The translations under genes and the position numbers were made by a program. A DNA stretch of 9,289 bases from Alphaproteobacteria bacterium (GTDB lineage: Bacteria; Pseudomonadota; Alphaproteobacteria; Micavibrionales; UBA2020). The DNA is taken from assembly GCA_020853455.1 (NCBI GenBank), contig JADYYV010000205.1:1-9289 (forward strand), given 5' to 3'. Below are positions 1 through 6,608 of the stretch, piece after piece. How positions within the stretch are numbered: position 1 is the stretch's first letter; every line of letters begins with the position of its first letter. Below the pieces are notes generated by a model that saw nothing but the letters and a program-made list of their open reading frames with translations, made no database searches and was not told the origin of the DNA.

Positions 1-30
1 ACTCGGCAAAAGCTTCTAATCAGCGCCGAG

Positions 31-600
31 ATGGCTGATATCGCCCTCACACGGCGACAAGTAATCCAAACGCTCCTGGCGCTCTGCGCCGGGGGCGTTT
101 GTCTTTTGGGGAATGGCGCAGCCGCCGCATCCCGCAGCACGTCGAGCAACGCGGCGTTTCGCGGCAGGTGGAACAACGCGAACCACGACCCGACATTCGA
201 AAACTTCCGCGATCTTTCCGCCATCATCACCCTGCAGGACGACCTCGATGCGCAGTCGGCGCGCGACATCCACAAGGTCCTGATGGACGAGCCCTGGGGC
301 CCGAGCCATATGACGCGGCTGCACACAAAAATCGGCGCGGCGCTGGCGGCGCATGACGACAATACCCGGCGCGCGCCGATGCAGGACGCGTCATGGCAGT
401 TCGACGACGGCGAAAAATGGTTCGCGCGCCATGTGCTGGAAATCTGGTACACCGGCCTTTACCTGAACGCCGAGCGTCCGCGCGCCCGCATCCTTTACGA
501 CACCGCGCTGATGTTCGGCTGCGCCCCCGCGCTGCCCGTGCCGCTGCTGCAGCCGCTGGGATTCGGCAACTGGGCGGACGCGCCGGAGAAACCGGAATGA
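31..600 (+). CDS. Tat-signalled small subunit of membrane-bound FAD (sorbitol/gluconate-type) dehydrogenase
   Basis: A 189-residue protein that looks like the small (gamma-like) subunit of GMC-type FAD dehydrogenases, the FAD-SLDH / gluconate 2-dehydrogenase subunit 3 group. Seen: a twin-arginine signal (LTRRQVIQ, residues 6-13) followed by a hydrophobic stretch and an Ala-rich region to about residue 33. The mature part has family-like features: an N-F-R-D-L-S-A-I-I-T segment near residue 60, a WYTGLYLN segment in the middle, and an ALMFG...P...GFGNWADAP ending. In this family the small subunit carries the Tat signal and takes the folded, signal-less catalytic subunit to the periplasm. Its stop overlaps the next gene's start by four bases (ATGA), which fits a fixed subunit pair. 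The start is the first in-frame ATG, but no strong ribosome-binding site precedes it. The exact sugar or polyol substrate is unknown. Confidence 0.8.
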   Translation: MADIALTRRQVIQTLLALCAGGVCLLGNGAAAASRSTSSNAAFRGRWNNANHDPTFENFRDLSAIITLQDDLDAQSARDIHKVLMDEPWGPSHMTRLHTKIGAALAAHDDNTRRAPMQDASWQFDDGEKWFARHVLEIWYTGLYLNAERPRARILYDTALMFGCAPALPVPLLQPLGFGNWADAPEKPE

Positions 601-2195
601 CCGGCCGCGAACACATCGATGCCGCCGTCGTCATCATCGGGTCGGGCGTCGCGGGCGCGCTGACGGCATACCGCCTTGCCAAAGACGGCGTCAGGAATAT
701 CGTGGTGCTGGAGGCCGGCCCCCGCATCGACCGCGCCGATATCGTGCGCAATTTCACCAAAAGCCCGTACGGCGATTTTTCCTACGGCTATCCCAACGCC
801 GCCCACGCGCCGCGCCCCGACTGGACGAATGAAAAGGGCAGCGGCATCGATATGGCCGGCCCCGTGGTTGCGCAAAACGAATACCTGCGCGTCGTCGGCG
901 GCACCACCTGGCACTGGAGCGGCAGCACGCCCCGCCTGCACCCCGCCGATTTCCGCCTGCGCGAAACCTATGGCATCGGGATGGACTGGCCGTTCGGCTA
1001 CGACACGCTTGCCCCTTTTTACAACGAAGCCGAAGCGGAACTGGGCGTCGCCGGCGATCACACCGTCGATGACGGATCGCCGCGCGACAAATATTTCCAG
1101 ATGCCGCCCATCCCCTTGAGCTATTGCGACCGCGAACTGGCGAAGGGGCTGCCCGGCATCAAATTCTTTTCGCGCCCCGTCGCGCGCGCCAGCGTGCCCT
1201 ATCGCGGGCGCGGCGCCTGCGAAGGATTCGGGTCCTGTATGCCCATCTGCCCGTCGGGCGCGCAATACACGGCGGCCGAACATGTGGCGCGCGCCGAAAA
1301 ACTGGGCGTGCGCGTCATGGCCGATACCCGCGTCGACCGCATCGCGGCGCAAGGCGGCGTCACGCATATCGAAGCCGCGCGACCCGACGGATCGCGCGTG
1401 ACTGTAGGCGCGAAAATTTTCGTGGTCGCCGCGAACGGCATGGAAACCCCGCGCCTGCTGCTGATGAGCGCGGGCGAAAGCAGCCCCGGGGGCATCGCCA
1501 ACAGCTCGGGCCAGGTCGGGCGCAATTACATCGACCATCCCAGCCTTGTCGCACGCCTGTTGATGCCAAAACCCGTCTGGCAGGGGCGCGGACCCGTCAC
1601 GGTGATGGCCAGCCACGATTTCCGCGACGGCGATTTTCGCAAGACGCGCCCCGGCTGGATCATTTCGACCGACAACCGCAACCCGGTCCCCGGCATCGCC
1701 GCCAGCCTGATCGCACAGGGCGTCGAACCGCCCGCGCTTTCCGCGCAAATCCGCGATCAGGCCGCGCGCGCGGTCGATATCGCGGGCAGCGCCGAACAGC
1801 TGCCCGATGCGAAAAACGGCATCACGCTGGACTGGTCAAGGCGCGACAGCGCGGGACAGCCCGTGATCCGCCATTATTATTCCCTCGGCGCTTACGAACA
1901 AAACGGCATCGACCATATGCGCGCGGCGTTCACGGGATATGCGGCGACGCTGGGCGCGCAGGTGCTGAACATTTCCGATACCTTCACCGTGCATCACATG
2001 ATGGGCATGACGCGCATGGGCACGGATGCCGGAACATCCGTCACAGATGAATTCGGCCGCTGCCACGACCACAAAAACCTGTTTATCGCGGGCGCGTCGC
2101 TGTTCCCCGCCGGCGGCTGCGTCAACCCGACCCTCACGATTGCGGCGCTGGCGCTGCGCAGCGCGCGCGAGATTGCCCGCCAGCTGAAGACATAA
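597..2195 (+). CDS. GMC-family FAD dehydrogenase, catalytic subunit with Cys cluster motif
   Basis: A 532-residue GMC oxidoreductase, the likely catalytic subunit of a periplasmic sugar, polyol or aldonate dehydrogenase. Seen: Rossmann FAD motif GSGVAG (15-20) with acidic E39 closing the ADP-binding fold; GGTTWHWSG, typical of GMC proteins; CEGFGSCMPICPSGAQY starting at C208, with Cys at 208, 214 and 218; and a C-terminal HHMMGMTRMG (H466/H467) plus CVNPTLTIAALAL (N510), the usual GMC catalytic pair. The C-x5-C-x3-C spacing matches the 3Fe-4S ligands known in Burkholderia-type FAD glucose dehydrogenase. The reading frame is open further upstream to 393, but 597 is preferred: it gives the ATGA overlap, has GGAGAA (585-590) six bases upstream, and places the FAD motif at the expected N-terminal distance. 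It has no signal peptide, so export with the Tat-bearing partner is inferred. No cytochrome c subunit follows. The substrate cannot be assigned. Confidence 0.9.
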   Translation: MTGREHIDAAVVIIGSGVAGALTAYRLAKDGVRNIVVLEAGPRIDRADIVRNFTKSPYGDFSYGYPNAAHAPRPDWTNEKGSGIDMAGPVVAQNEYLRVVGGTTWHWSGSTPRLHPADFRLRETYGIGMDWPFGYDTLAPFYNEAEAELGVAGDHTVDDGSPRDKYFQMPPIPLSYCDRELAKGLPGIKFFSRPVARASVPYRGRGACEGFGSCMPICPSGAQYTAAEHVARAEKLGVRVMADTRVDRIAAQGGVTHIEAARPDGSRVTVGAKIFVVAANGMETPRLLLMSAGESSPGGIANSSGQVGRNYIDHPSLVARLLMPKPVWQGRGPVTVMASHDFRDGDFRKTRPGWIISTDNRNPVPGIAASLIAQGVEPPALSAQIRDQAARAVDIAGSAEQLPDAKNGITLDWSRRDSAGQPVIRHYYSLGAYEQNGIDHMRAAFTGYAATLGAQVLNISDTFTVHHMMGMTRMGTDAGTSVTDEFGRCHDHKNLFIAGASLFPAGGCVNPTLTIAALALRSAREIARQLKT

Positions 2196-2232
2196 TCCGC
2201 CCTTCGTTTTCCCGATTCCCGTTCGCAACAGT

Positions 2233-2256
2233 TTGTTAATCGCTTTTCGCTAGAGT
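2233..2256 (+). promoter_or_regulatory. Weak promoter-like sequence upstream of the SPFH gene
   Basis: The 105-base gap between the dehydrogenase and the SPFH gene contains TTGTTAA (2233-2239) followed by TAGAGT (2251-2256), a -35-like and a -10-like element. The spacer is only 12 bases, short for a sigma-70 promoter, so only the -10-like part may be meaningful. A separate promoter for the SPFH gene is plausible because its function is unrelated to the dehydrogenase. Confidence 0.25.
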
Positions 2257-2289
2257 GCGGATAGCGGGAAATCCGCCGCGGCATCTTTC

Positions 2290-2294
2290 AGGGG
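2290..2294 (+). promoter_or_regulatory. Ribosome-binding site of the SPFH gene
   Basis: AGGGG lies six bases before the ATG at 2301. It supports that start over the internal ATGs, and the membrane anchor begins directly after it. Confidence 0.7.
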
Positions 2295-2300
2295 CATTTC

Positions 2301-4340
2301 ATGGAATCGAATATCCAGTTTATTTACGCGATCATTGCGATCATCGCGATCGTCGCCGTCATGTTCAATTTCCTCGTCAACGTCGGGTCGAAGGAAATCG
2401 CGATCATGGAACAGCGTTTCTTCGGCAAGGAACTGGACCCCGGCCACGTCTTCGCCATGCAGGGCGAGGTCGGGCTGAAAGCCGCATATCTCTCCCCCGG
2501 CCTGCATGTGGTGCTGTGGCCGATCGTGCGCGTCGTTTACAAGCCGGATTTCCTGACCATCGGCGCGGATGAATTGGGGATCGTCGAGGCAACCGACGGG
2601 CAGGCGCTGTCGTCAGGCCGCATTTTCGCCGACGACCCCGCCGGAGAGTCGCATAACAACTTCCAGGACCCGCTCGCCTTCCTTGCCAATGGCGGCATCC
2701 GCGGCAAACAGCTGCGCTTCCTCACCAACGGTACGTTCAAGATCAACCCGTATTTGTTCAAAGTGACCAAGATCAAGAAAACCTTCATCCCCGAAGGTTC
2801 GATCGGTGTCGTGACAGCGTCCGACGGCGCGCCGCTGAACCGGCTGCTGGGTCACAGCGTGTCCGGCCATGACAACTTCCAGAAGGCTGAATCGTTCCTG
2901 AAAAACGGCGGCCAGAAAGGCCCGCAGATCGATTTCCTGCGCCCCGGCACGTATAACATCAACACCGACATCGTCCGCGTCGAAGTGCGCGAGGCGATCA
3001 AGGTCAGCGAAAACGAAATCGGCGTCGTCGATGCCCGCGACGGTCTGCCCATGAACGAACACGAAGTCGTCGTGCAGACGCCCGAACATCACGACAATTT
3101 TCAGGACGGCGAAAAATTCCTGCAAAACGGCGGCCAGCGCGGCCCGCAGGAAAATATCCTGACGCCCGGTACCTATTACATCAACCCCTACCTGTTTTCC
3201 GTCACGAAGCACAAGCAGACGACGATCAAGCAGGGCGAGGTCGGCGTGATGATCTCCAACATCGGCAAGGACCCGTCGGAATTCAACACGCCGGAACGCC
3301 AGGCCGAAGACGCATCGGACGACAAGGGCCGCACGCGCCACGTGGTTTCCAAAGGTTTCCGCGGCATCCAGCGCGAAGTGCTGGGCCCCGGATCGTATAA
3401 CATCAACCCGCTCGCCTATTACGTCATCATCATCCCGACCGTGACCCGTTCCGTCGAATGGAGCGCGGAGAGCAACCAGGCGGCGGGCGCCGCGAGCTTC
3501 GATCCGTTCGAAGTCGTGTCGCATGACGGCTTCCCGATGAAAGTCGAAGTGCGCTGCCAGTACCGCATCCTGCCGGAAAACGCGCCCTATGTGGTGCAGA
3601 AGATCGGATCGGTGAGCCAGCTGGAATCGAACGTGCTGCACCCGCAGATCGACGGTATCTTCCGCGCGCAGGTCGCGCGCAGCCCCGCGATCGCATACCA
3701 GCAGAACCGCGCCGAAGAGCAGAAAATGGCCGAAGAAGCCGTGCGGCAGGACCTGACCAAATACCGCGTCGAGGTCGTGTCGGTCATGGTCACCAACATC
3801 CACCTGCCCGAAGCCCTGATGCGCACCACGCAGCAGAAAAACCTGGCCGAGCAGGAAAAATCGATGTACGACGCGAAGAAGGAAGCAGAGACGCGCCGCA
3901 TCCAGTTCGAAAAAACCAAGACCGAAGCCGACCAGCAGGTGCAGATCATCACCGCCGAAGCCGGCATTCTGGTCGCCCAGCACGAAGCGAAGCAGACCGA
4001 GGAACGCGCCCGCGGCGACGCCGCCCGCGTCCGTATGCTGGCCGAAGCCGAAGCCACGAAAACCAAGCAGATCGGCGACGCCGAAGCCTCCATCATCCAG
4101 GCGAAGGGCGAGGCGCAGGCGAAAGCCTATCGCGATCAGGCGGGCGCGCTGACCGCGTCCGGCGTCACATCCGTCGAGATCATGAAGGCGATTTCGGTTG
4201 CGGGCCTTAAAATCACGCCCGATATCATGGTCACCGGCGCGAACAACGACGGCGGCGGCAACAACGGCGGCGGTCTTGTCAACGTGCTGCTGGGCCGGAT
4301 GCTGCAGGAGCAGAAATCGGCGGGCGGCAAGGCGTCGTAA
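2301..4340 (+). CDS. Membrane-anchored SPFH/band-7 (flotillin-like) protein with tandem N-terminal repeats
   Basis: A 679-residue SPFH-domain protein. Layout seen: a transmembrane helix (about 7-27, very Ile/Ala/Val rich); a short G-E-V-G...SPG segment (55-66); four tandem repeats (about 86-382); an SPFH/band-7 core (about 383-505); a long charged Ala/Glu/Lys-rich helix, likely coiled coil (about 505-620); a Gly/Asn linker (646-658); and a short amphipathic tail. Repeats 1-3 share E-x-G-V-V-x-A-x-D-G, then H-x-NFQ, FL-x-NGG, and PGTY-x-IN. SPFH proteins (stomatin, HflK/C, flotillin) form ring or cage assemblies on membranes and affect local lipid and protein organisation. The repeats-SPFH-coiled coil order is also that of eukaryotic major vault protein, whose shoulder is an SPFH fold. 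The family assignment is firm, but the cellular role is unknown. No NfeD-type partner is adjacent. The protein is about twice the usual length of bacterial stomatin-like proteins. Confidence 0.88.
   Translation: MESNIQFIYAIIAIIAIVAVMFNFLVNVGSKEIAIMEQRFFGKELDPGHVFAMQGEVGLKAAYLSPGLHVVLWPIVRVVYKPDFLTIGADELGIVEATDGQALSSGRIFADDPAGESHNNFQDPLAFLANGGIRGKQLRFLTNGTFKINPYLFKVTKIKKTFIPEGSIGVVTASDGAPLNRLLGHSVSGHDNFQKAESFLKNGGQKGPQIDFLRPGTYNINTDIVRVEVREAIKVSENEIGVVDARDGLPMNEHEVVVQTPEHHDNFQDGEKFLQNGGQRGPQENILTPGTYYINPYLFSVTKHKQTTIKQGEVGVMISNIGKDPSEFNTPERQAEDASDDKGRTRHVVSKGFRGIQREVLGPGSYNINPLAYYVIIIPTVTRSVEWSAESNQAAGAASFDPFEVVSHDGFPMKVEVRCQYRILPENAPYVVQKIGSVSQLESNVLHPQIDGIFRAQVARSPAIAYQQNRAEEQKMAEEAVRQDLTKYRVEVVSVMVTNIHLPEALMRTTQQKNLAEQEKSMYDAKKEAETRRIQFEKTKTEADQQVQIITAEAGILVAQHEAKQTEERARGDAARVRMLAEAEATKTKQIGDAEASIIQAKGEAQAKAYRDQAGALTASGVTSVEIMKAISVAGLKITPDIMVTGANNDGGGNNGGGLVNVLLGRMLQEQKSAGGKAS
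2556..3446 (+). repeat. Four tandem protein repeats of about 74 residues within the SPFH gene
   Basis: The segment encodes four consecutive units. The ‑IG(I/V)V-x-A-x-DG element recurs at residues 91-100, 167-176, 239-248 and, degenerate, 313-322. The PG(T/S)Y-x-IN element has its glycine at residues 144, 216, 290 and 364, giving periods of 72, 74 and 74. Units 1-3 keep H-x-NFQ and NGG. Unit 4 loses both and carries an acidic, polar insertion near 325-350. The repeats are diverged at DNA level, so they are old domain duplications and not a recent tandem expansion. Confidence 0.85.
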
Positions 4341-4351
4341 GCCGGATTTTC

Positions 4352-4418
4352 GTCATCCCGAACAAAGTGAGGGATCTTTCCCATGATGGGGAGGATCCCT
4401 CGCTTCGTTCGGGATGAC
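4352..4418. repeat. Interspersed palindrome (GTCATCCCGAAC type) between convergent genes
   Basis: Two 25-base arms (4352-4376 and 4394-4418) are inverted copies differing at two positions. They flank a 17-base middle in which TCCC (4379-4382) can also pair with GGGA (4389-4392). The hairpin fills almost the whole gap between the SPFH stop (4340) and the stop of the opposing gene (4422). Elements starting GTCATCCCGA and ending in its complement are widespread extragenic palindromes in many proteobacterial genomes. It could end transcription from both sides or stabilise 3' ends, but neither strand has a U-tract after the stem, so it is not a canonical intrinsic terminator. Only one copy is seen in this window. 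Confidence 0.8.
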
Positions 4419-4421
4419 CCG

Positions 4422-5882
4422 TCAGCCGAACATCGCCTTGTAATGCCTGTACCAGTCGCTCTGGAACACTTCGCCCGGGTCGTAATCGCGCTTCAGCGAC
4501 AGCAGGCGCGGCAGTTTGGGATAGGCTTTTTCCACCTGTTCCTTCAGCGCCCAGCGGTGATAGGTGAGGTAATAGGTGCCGCCCAGCGACAGCGCGATAT
4601 CGTATAGCCGGCGGAAATCGTTTTTGGCTTTCTCGATTCCTTCGGGCGTATGCACGACATACAAATTGAAAATGATGCAGGCGTAATCCTCGCGCGCCCA
4701 GGGCAGGAAGCTTTCGGTGTCGGGCTGGATGAAGCGCACCGTGCCGTAGATAATATCCATGCCGTTTTGCAGCGCGGCCTTGCGCGCGGTTTCCATGAAT
4801 TCCGCGAATTTTGCGCGCGGCACATAGACCTCGCTCAGCATCAGCGACGATCCCGCCGCTTCGCCGCGTTCTTTGGCGAATTCGCGGTTGAAATCCTTCA
4901 GGTAAATGCCCGTCTGGTGCGCATCCGACCAATAGATCCGGTTATTCGTCTCCAGATAATGGTCGCGATAGACCTCGTAGGCGCGTTTTTTATCCAGATG
5001 CGCAAGGCGGTAAAGCGCCTTCCACGCGTCGAGGCCAAGATCGTGCGACGATTCAGATACAGGCGTATCGTCCGGCACGGGCAGGTAGCAGGTGAAAATC
5101 CCGCGCCGCATGAAATCGCCGGATTTTTCATCGGTCATGTACTGGAAATCGCCGTACAGGTATCCGTCCCTGACGCGGCTTTCCACCGCCGGTATCAGAT
5201 CGGCGGCAAGGATCACCTCGACGACGCGTTTCAGTTTAATCCGTTTGCCAAGGCGCAATTTGATCGTGTTGATAATCCCGAACAGCCCGTAGCCGCCGAT
5301 CGCCTGCCCGAAAAGTTCCGCGTTTTCGGCGCGGCTGCAGGTGACCAGCTGTTCATCCGCCATCAGCAGGGTGAAGGATTCGATATCGCTGATGATCGGC
5401 GGCTTGGTCAGGCTGCGGCCGTGGATGTTGGACGCCAGCGCGCCGCCCAGCGTCAGTTCGTCGGCGCCGGTCTGTTTTTGTATCACGCACAAATCGGGCG
5501 CGTTTTTATTGATATGCGCGATCAGCTGCGGCCACTGGATGCCGGATTCGACCTCGACGGTTTTCGCAGGAACGTCAATTGCGATCACCTTGTTCATCGA
5601 CCGCATATCGAGCAGCGTGGTATCCGTGCCGAACTGCTGCCCGCCCATCGCGTGGCGCGCGCCCGAAATGCTGACTTTCTGGCCAAGGCGTTTGGCGTAG
5701 GACAGGTTGCGGATCAGGTCGCCGGTGCCCTCGGGCTTCAGGACTTCCGCGACCGTCGTGGGGTTCAGCTGCGCATGGACGTCGTTCACCACCTCGCCCG
5801 CCGCCAGCAGCCGCGCCGGTTTCAGGAAGGGCAGCGCGGATGCGGCGATGGCGGTTGTTTTCAGGAAATCGCGGCGTTTCAT
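4422..5882 (-). CDS. Tat-exported FAD-binding oxidoreductase, VAO/PCMH family
   Basis: A 486-residue flavoprotein. Seen: a near-perfect twin-arginine signal (RRDFLK, residues 3-8) with a hydrophobic stretch ending near A28; an FAD-binding type 4 (VAO/PCMH) domain with SGARHAMGGQQF (73-84), GADELTLGGALASNIHGR (139-156) and AIGGYGLFGII (194-204); and a C-terminal YDPGEVFQSDWY segment usual for aldonolactone/alditol oxidase-like members. H77 lies where several relatives attach FAD covalently, so covalent flavin is possible but inferred. The enzyme should act in the periplasm on a sugar, sugar lactone or alcohol, but the substrate is not readable. The start ATG at 5882 overlaps the upstream membrane-protein stop by four bases and has GGAG (5893-5890 on the - strand) seven bases upstream, so translation is likely coupled. 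Confidence 0.88.
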   Translation of the reverse strand: MKRRDFLKTTAIAASALPFLKPARLLAAGEVVNDVHAQLNPTTVAEVLKPEGTGDLIRNLSYAKRLGQKVSISGARHAMGGQQFGTDTTLLDMRSMNKVIAIDVPAKTVEVESGIQWPQLIAHINKNAPDLCVIQKQTGADELTLGGALASNIHGRSLTKPPIISDIESFTLLMADEQLVTCSRAENAELFGQAIGGYGLFGIINTIKLRLGKRIKLKRVVEVILAADLIPAVESRVRDGYLYGDFQYMTDEKSGDFMRRGIFTCYLPVPDDTPVSESSHDLGLDAWKALYRLAHLDKKRAYEVYRDHYLETNNRIYWSDAHQTGIYLKDFNREFAKERGEAAGSSLMLSEVYVPRAKFAEFMETARKAALQNGMDIIYGTVRFIQPDTESFLPWAREDYACIIFNLYVVHTPEGIEKAKNDFRRLYDIALSLGGTYYLTYHRWALKEQVEKAYPKLPRLLSLKRDYDPGEVFQSDWYRHYKAMFG

Positions 5883-6508
5883 GCTTTGGCTCCGGTCAAA
5901 TGGCGGGCGCTGATATAAATGAGAATGATCGCGGTAAACTGGATCAGGTGGAACAGCGCGTTGTGGTCGAAATAAACCGGATGCGGCGCGATCTTGAAAT
6001 GCTGCGCGCCCGCCCCCGCGAAAGTCAGCAGCAGCCCCGCGATGCCCGCCAGCACGGGCCTGGCATGCGTTTTGCGCCAGACGCAGATAAACCCCGTCAT
6101 CATGAACAGCACGGCGGGCAGGTAATTGGCGAGCGCGACCTTGAAACCCGATTCATATTGCGAGATATAAAAACAGTAGCCGAGCAGTTCCAGCAGCGCG
6201 ACGCGCTGCACAATCCCCACCCGTTTTTCCGGCAGCAGCAGCACCGCGCCGACGCACCACCCGGCCAGCGCCATCACGCCCAGCGATGCCAGCGTCAGCA
6301 GCCATAAATTCACATGGATTTCCGATGCCGCGTCGGCGAAGAACCCATGCACCAGCGCGCCCGCAAACGCGCCGATGCCGATGCCCGCGAACATCATCAG
6401 GAACGCCGCGCGCAAGGGGGATTTCGGCGCGCGCAAGGTGAGTGCGGCCACCGCCGCACATTCGGCGGCGACAATAAAATCGGTGATGGTGACGGCGGGT
6501 TCCAGCAT
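5879..6508 (-). CDS. Seven-helix membrane protein of unknown function, possibly CREST-like
   Basis: A 209-residue integral membrane protein with about seven hydrophobic segments (roughly 7-25, 33-55, 66-92, 102-118, 125-143, 151-168, 183-201). No function was recognised. Polar residues sit at likely conserved places: H54 at the end of helix 2, H65 before helix 3, and D181-H182-N183...H187 at the start of helix 7. Seven helices with a histidine in helix 2 and an N/H-x3-H motif entering helix 7 recall the CREST hydrolases (alkaline ceramidase, PAQR, Per1), but the first His of H-x3-H is Asn here and the helix-3 Asp is not evident, so this is only a resemblance. It is first in an operon with the Tat-exported FAD oxidoreductase, linked by an ATGA overlap. 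A role as its membrane anchor or electron acceptor is another option. No Shine-Dalgarno sequence precedes the ATG. Confidence 0.8.
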   Translation of the reverse strand: MLEPAVTITDFIVAAECAAVAALTLRAPKSPLRAAFLMMFAGIGIGAFAGALVHGFFADAASEIHVNLWLLTLASLGVMALAGWCVGAVLLLPEKRVGIVQRVALLELLGYCFYISQYESGFKVALANYLPAVLFMMTGFICVWRKTHARPVLAGIAGLLLTFAGAGAQHFKIAPHPVYFDHNALFHLIQFTAIILIYISARHLTGAKA

Positions 6509-6545
6509 TGCTGCAGTGTAACAAAATACTGATATAATTCAATAT
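6509..6545 (-). promoter_or_regulatory. Candidate promoter of the membrane-protein/FAD-oxidoreductase operon
   Basis: Read on the - strand, TTGAAT (6542-6537) and TACACT (6520-6515) are separated by 16 bases and resemble sigma-70 -35 and -10 boxes. The start site would then fall at or next to the ATG at 6508, giving a leaderless message, which would explain the absent ribosome-binding site. A second -10-like TATATC (6536-6531) would give a leader of about 15 bases. Confidence 0.35.
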
Positions 6546-6553
6546 TTTAACGC

Positions 6554-6581
6554 TTCACGTTTCCGCCCGCTCTGCTATACC
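6554..6581 (+). promoter_or_regulatory. Candidate promoter of the MFS/FecR/malate synthase set
   Basis: TTCACG (6554-6559) and TATACC (6576-6581) are 16 bases apart, and TGC before the -10 makes an extended -10 element. This lies about 28 bases before the transporter start, in an AT-rich gap shared with the divergent operon. Confidence 0.45.
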
Positions 6582-6595
6582 TGATTATTAAAAAT

Positions 6596-6600
6596 AAGGA
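6596..6600 (+). promoter_or_regulatory. Ribosome-binding site of the MFS transporter
   Basis: AAGGA lies eight bases before the ATG at 6609 and supports that start. Confidence 0.65.
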
Positions 6601-6608
6601 ATCCCGAT

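Noticed and set aside
2..30. Inverted repeat CTCGGC...GCCGAG directly before the first start codon
   Set aside because: Only a six-base stem with a 17-base loop at the window edge; this is expected by chance in GC-rich DNA.
393..596. N-terminal extension of the GMC gene to an upstream ATG at 393
   Set aside because: It overlaps the small-subunit gene by 200 bases, is Arg/Ala-rich with no domain, and the ATG at 597 has a good ribosome-binding site and the ATGA overlap.
495..1748. Long open frame (417 codons) on the - strand inside the GMC gene
   Set aside because: It is the complement of a clear GMC protein, with low-complexity His/Arg/Ala composition and no recognisable motif.
2556..3446. 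CRISPR-like or satellite DNA repeat
   Set aside because: The periodicity is in the protein (about 74 residues), is diverged at DNA level, stays in frame, and has no spacer pattern.
2613..3983. Long open frame (456 codons) on the - strand inside the SPFH gene
   Set aside because: It is a shadow of the repeat-rich SPFH coding sequence; the apparent repeats in it are only the complement of the real protein repeats.
4279..4932. Open frame on the - strand running through the palindrome
   Set aside because: It is an out-of-frame reading of the FAD oxidoreductase end plus the dispersed palindrome, a common source of false proteins.
4650..5918. Long open frame (422 codons) on the + strand opposite the FAD oxidoreductase
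   Set aside because: It mirrors a well-recognised flavoprotein with a Tat signal. Long antisense frames are expected with strong GC-ending codon bias, and its translation shows no known domain.
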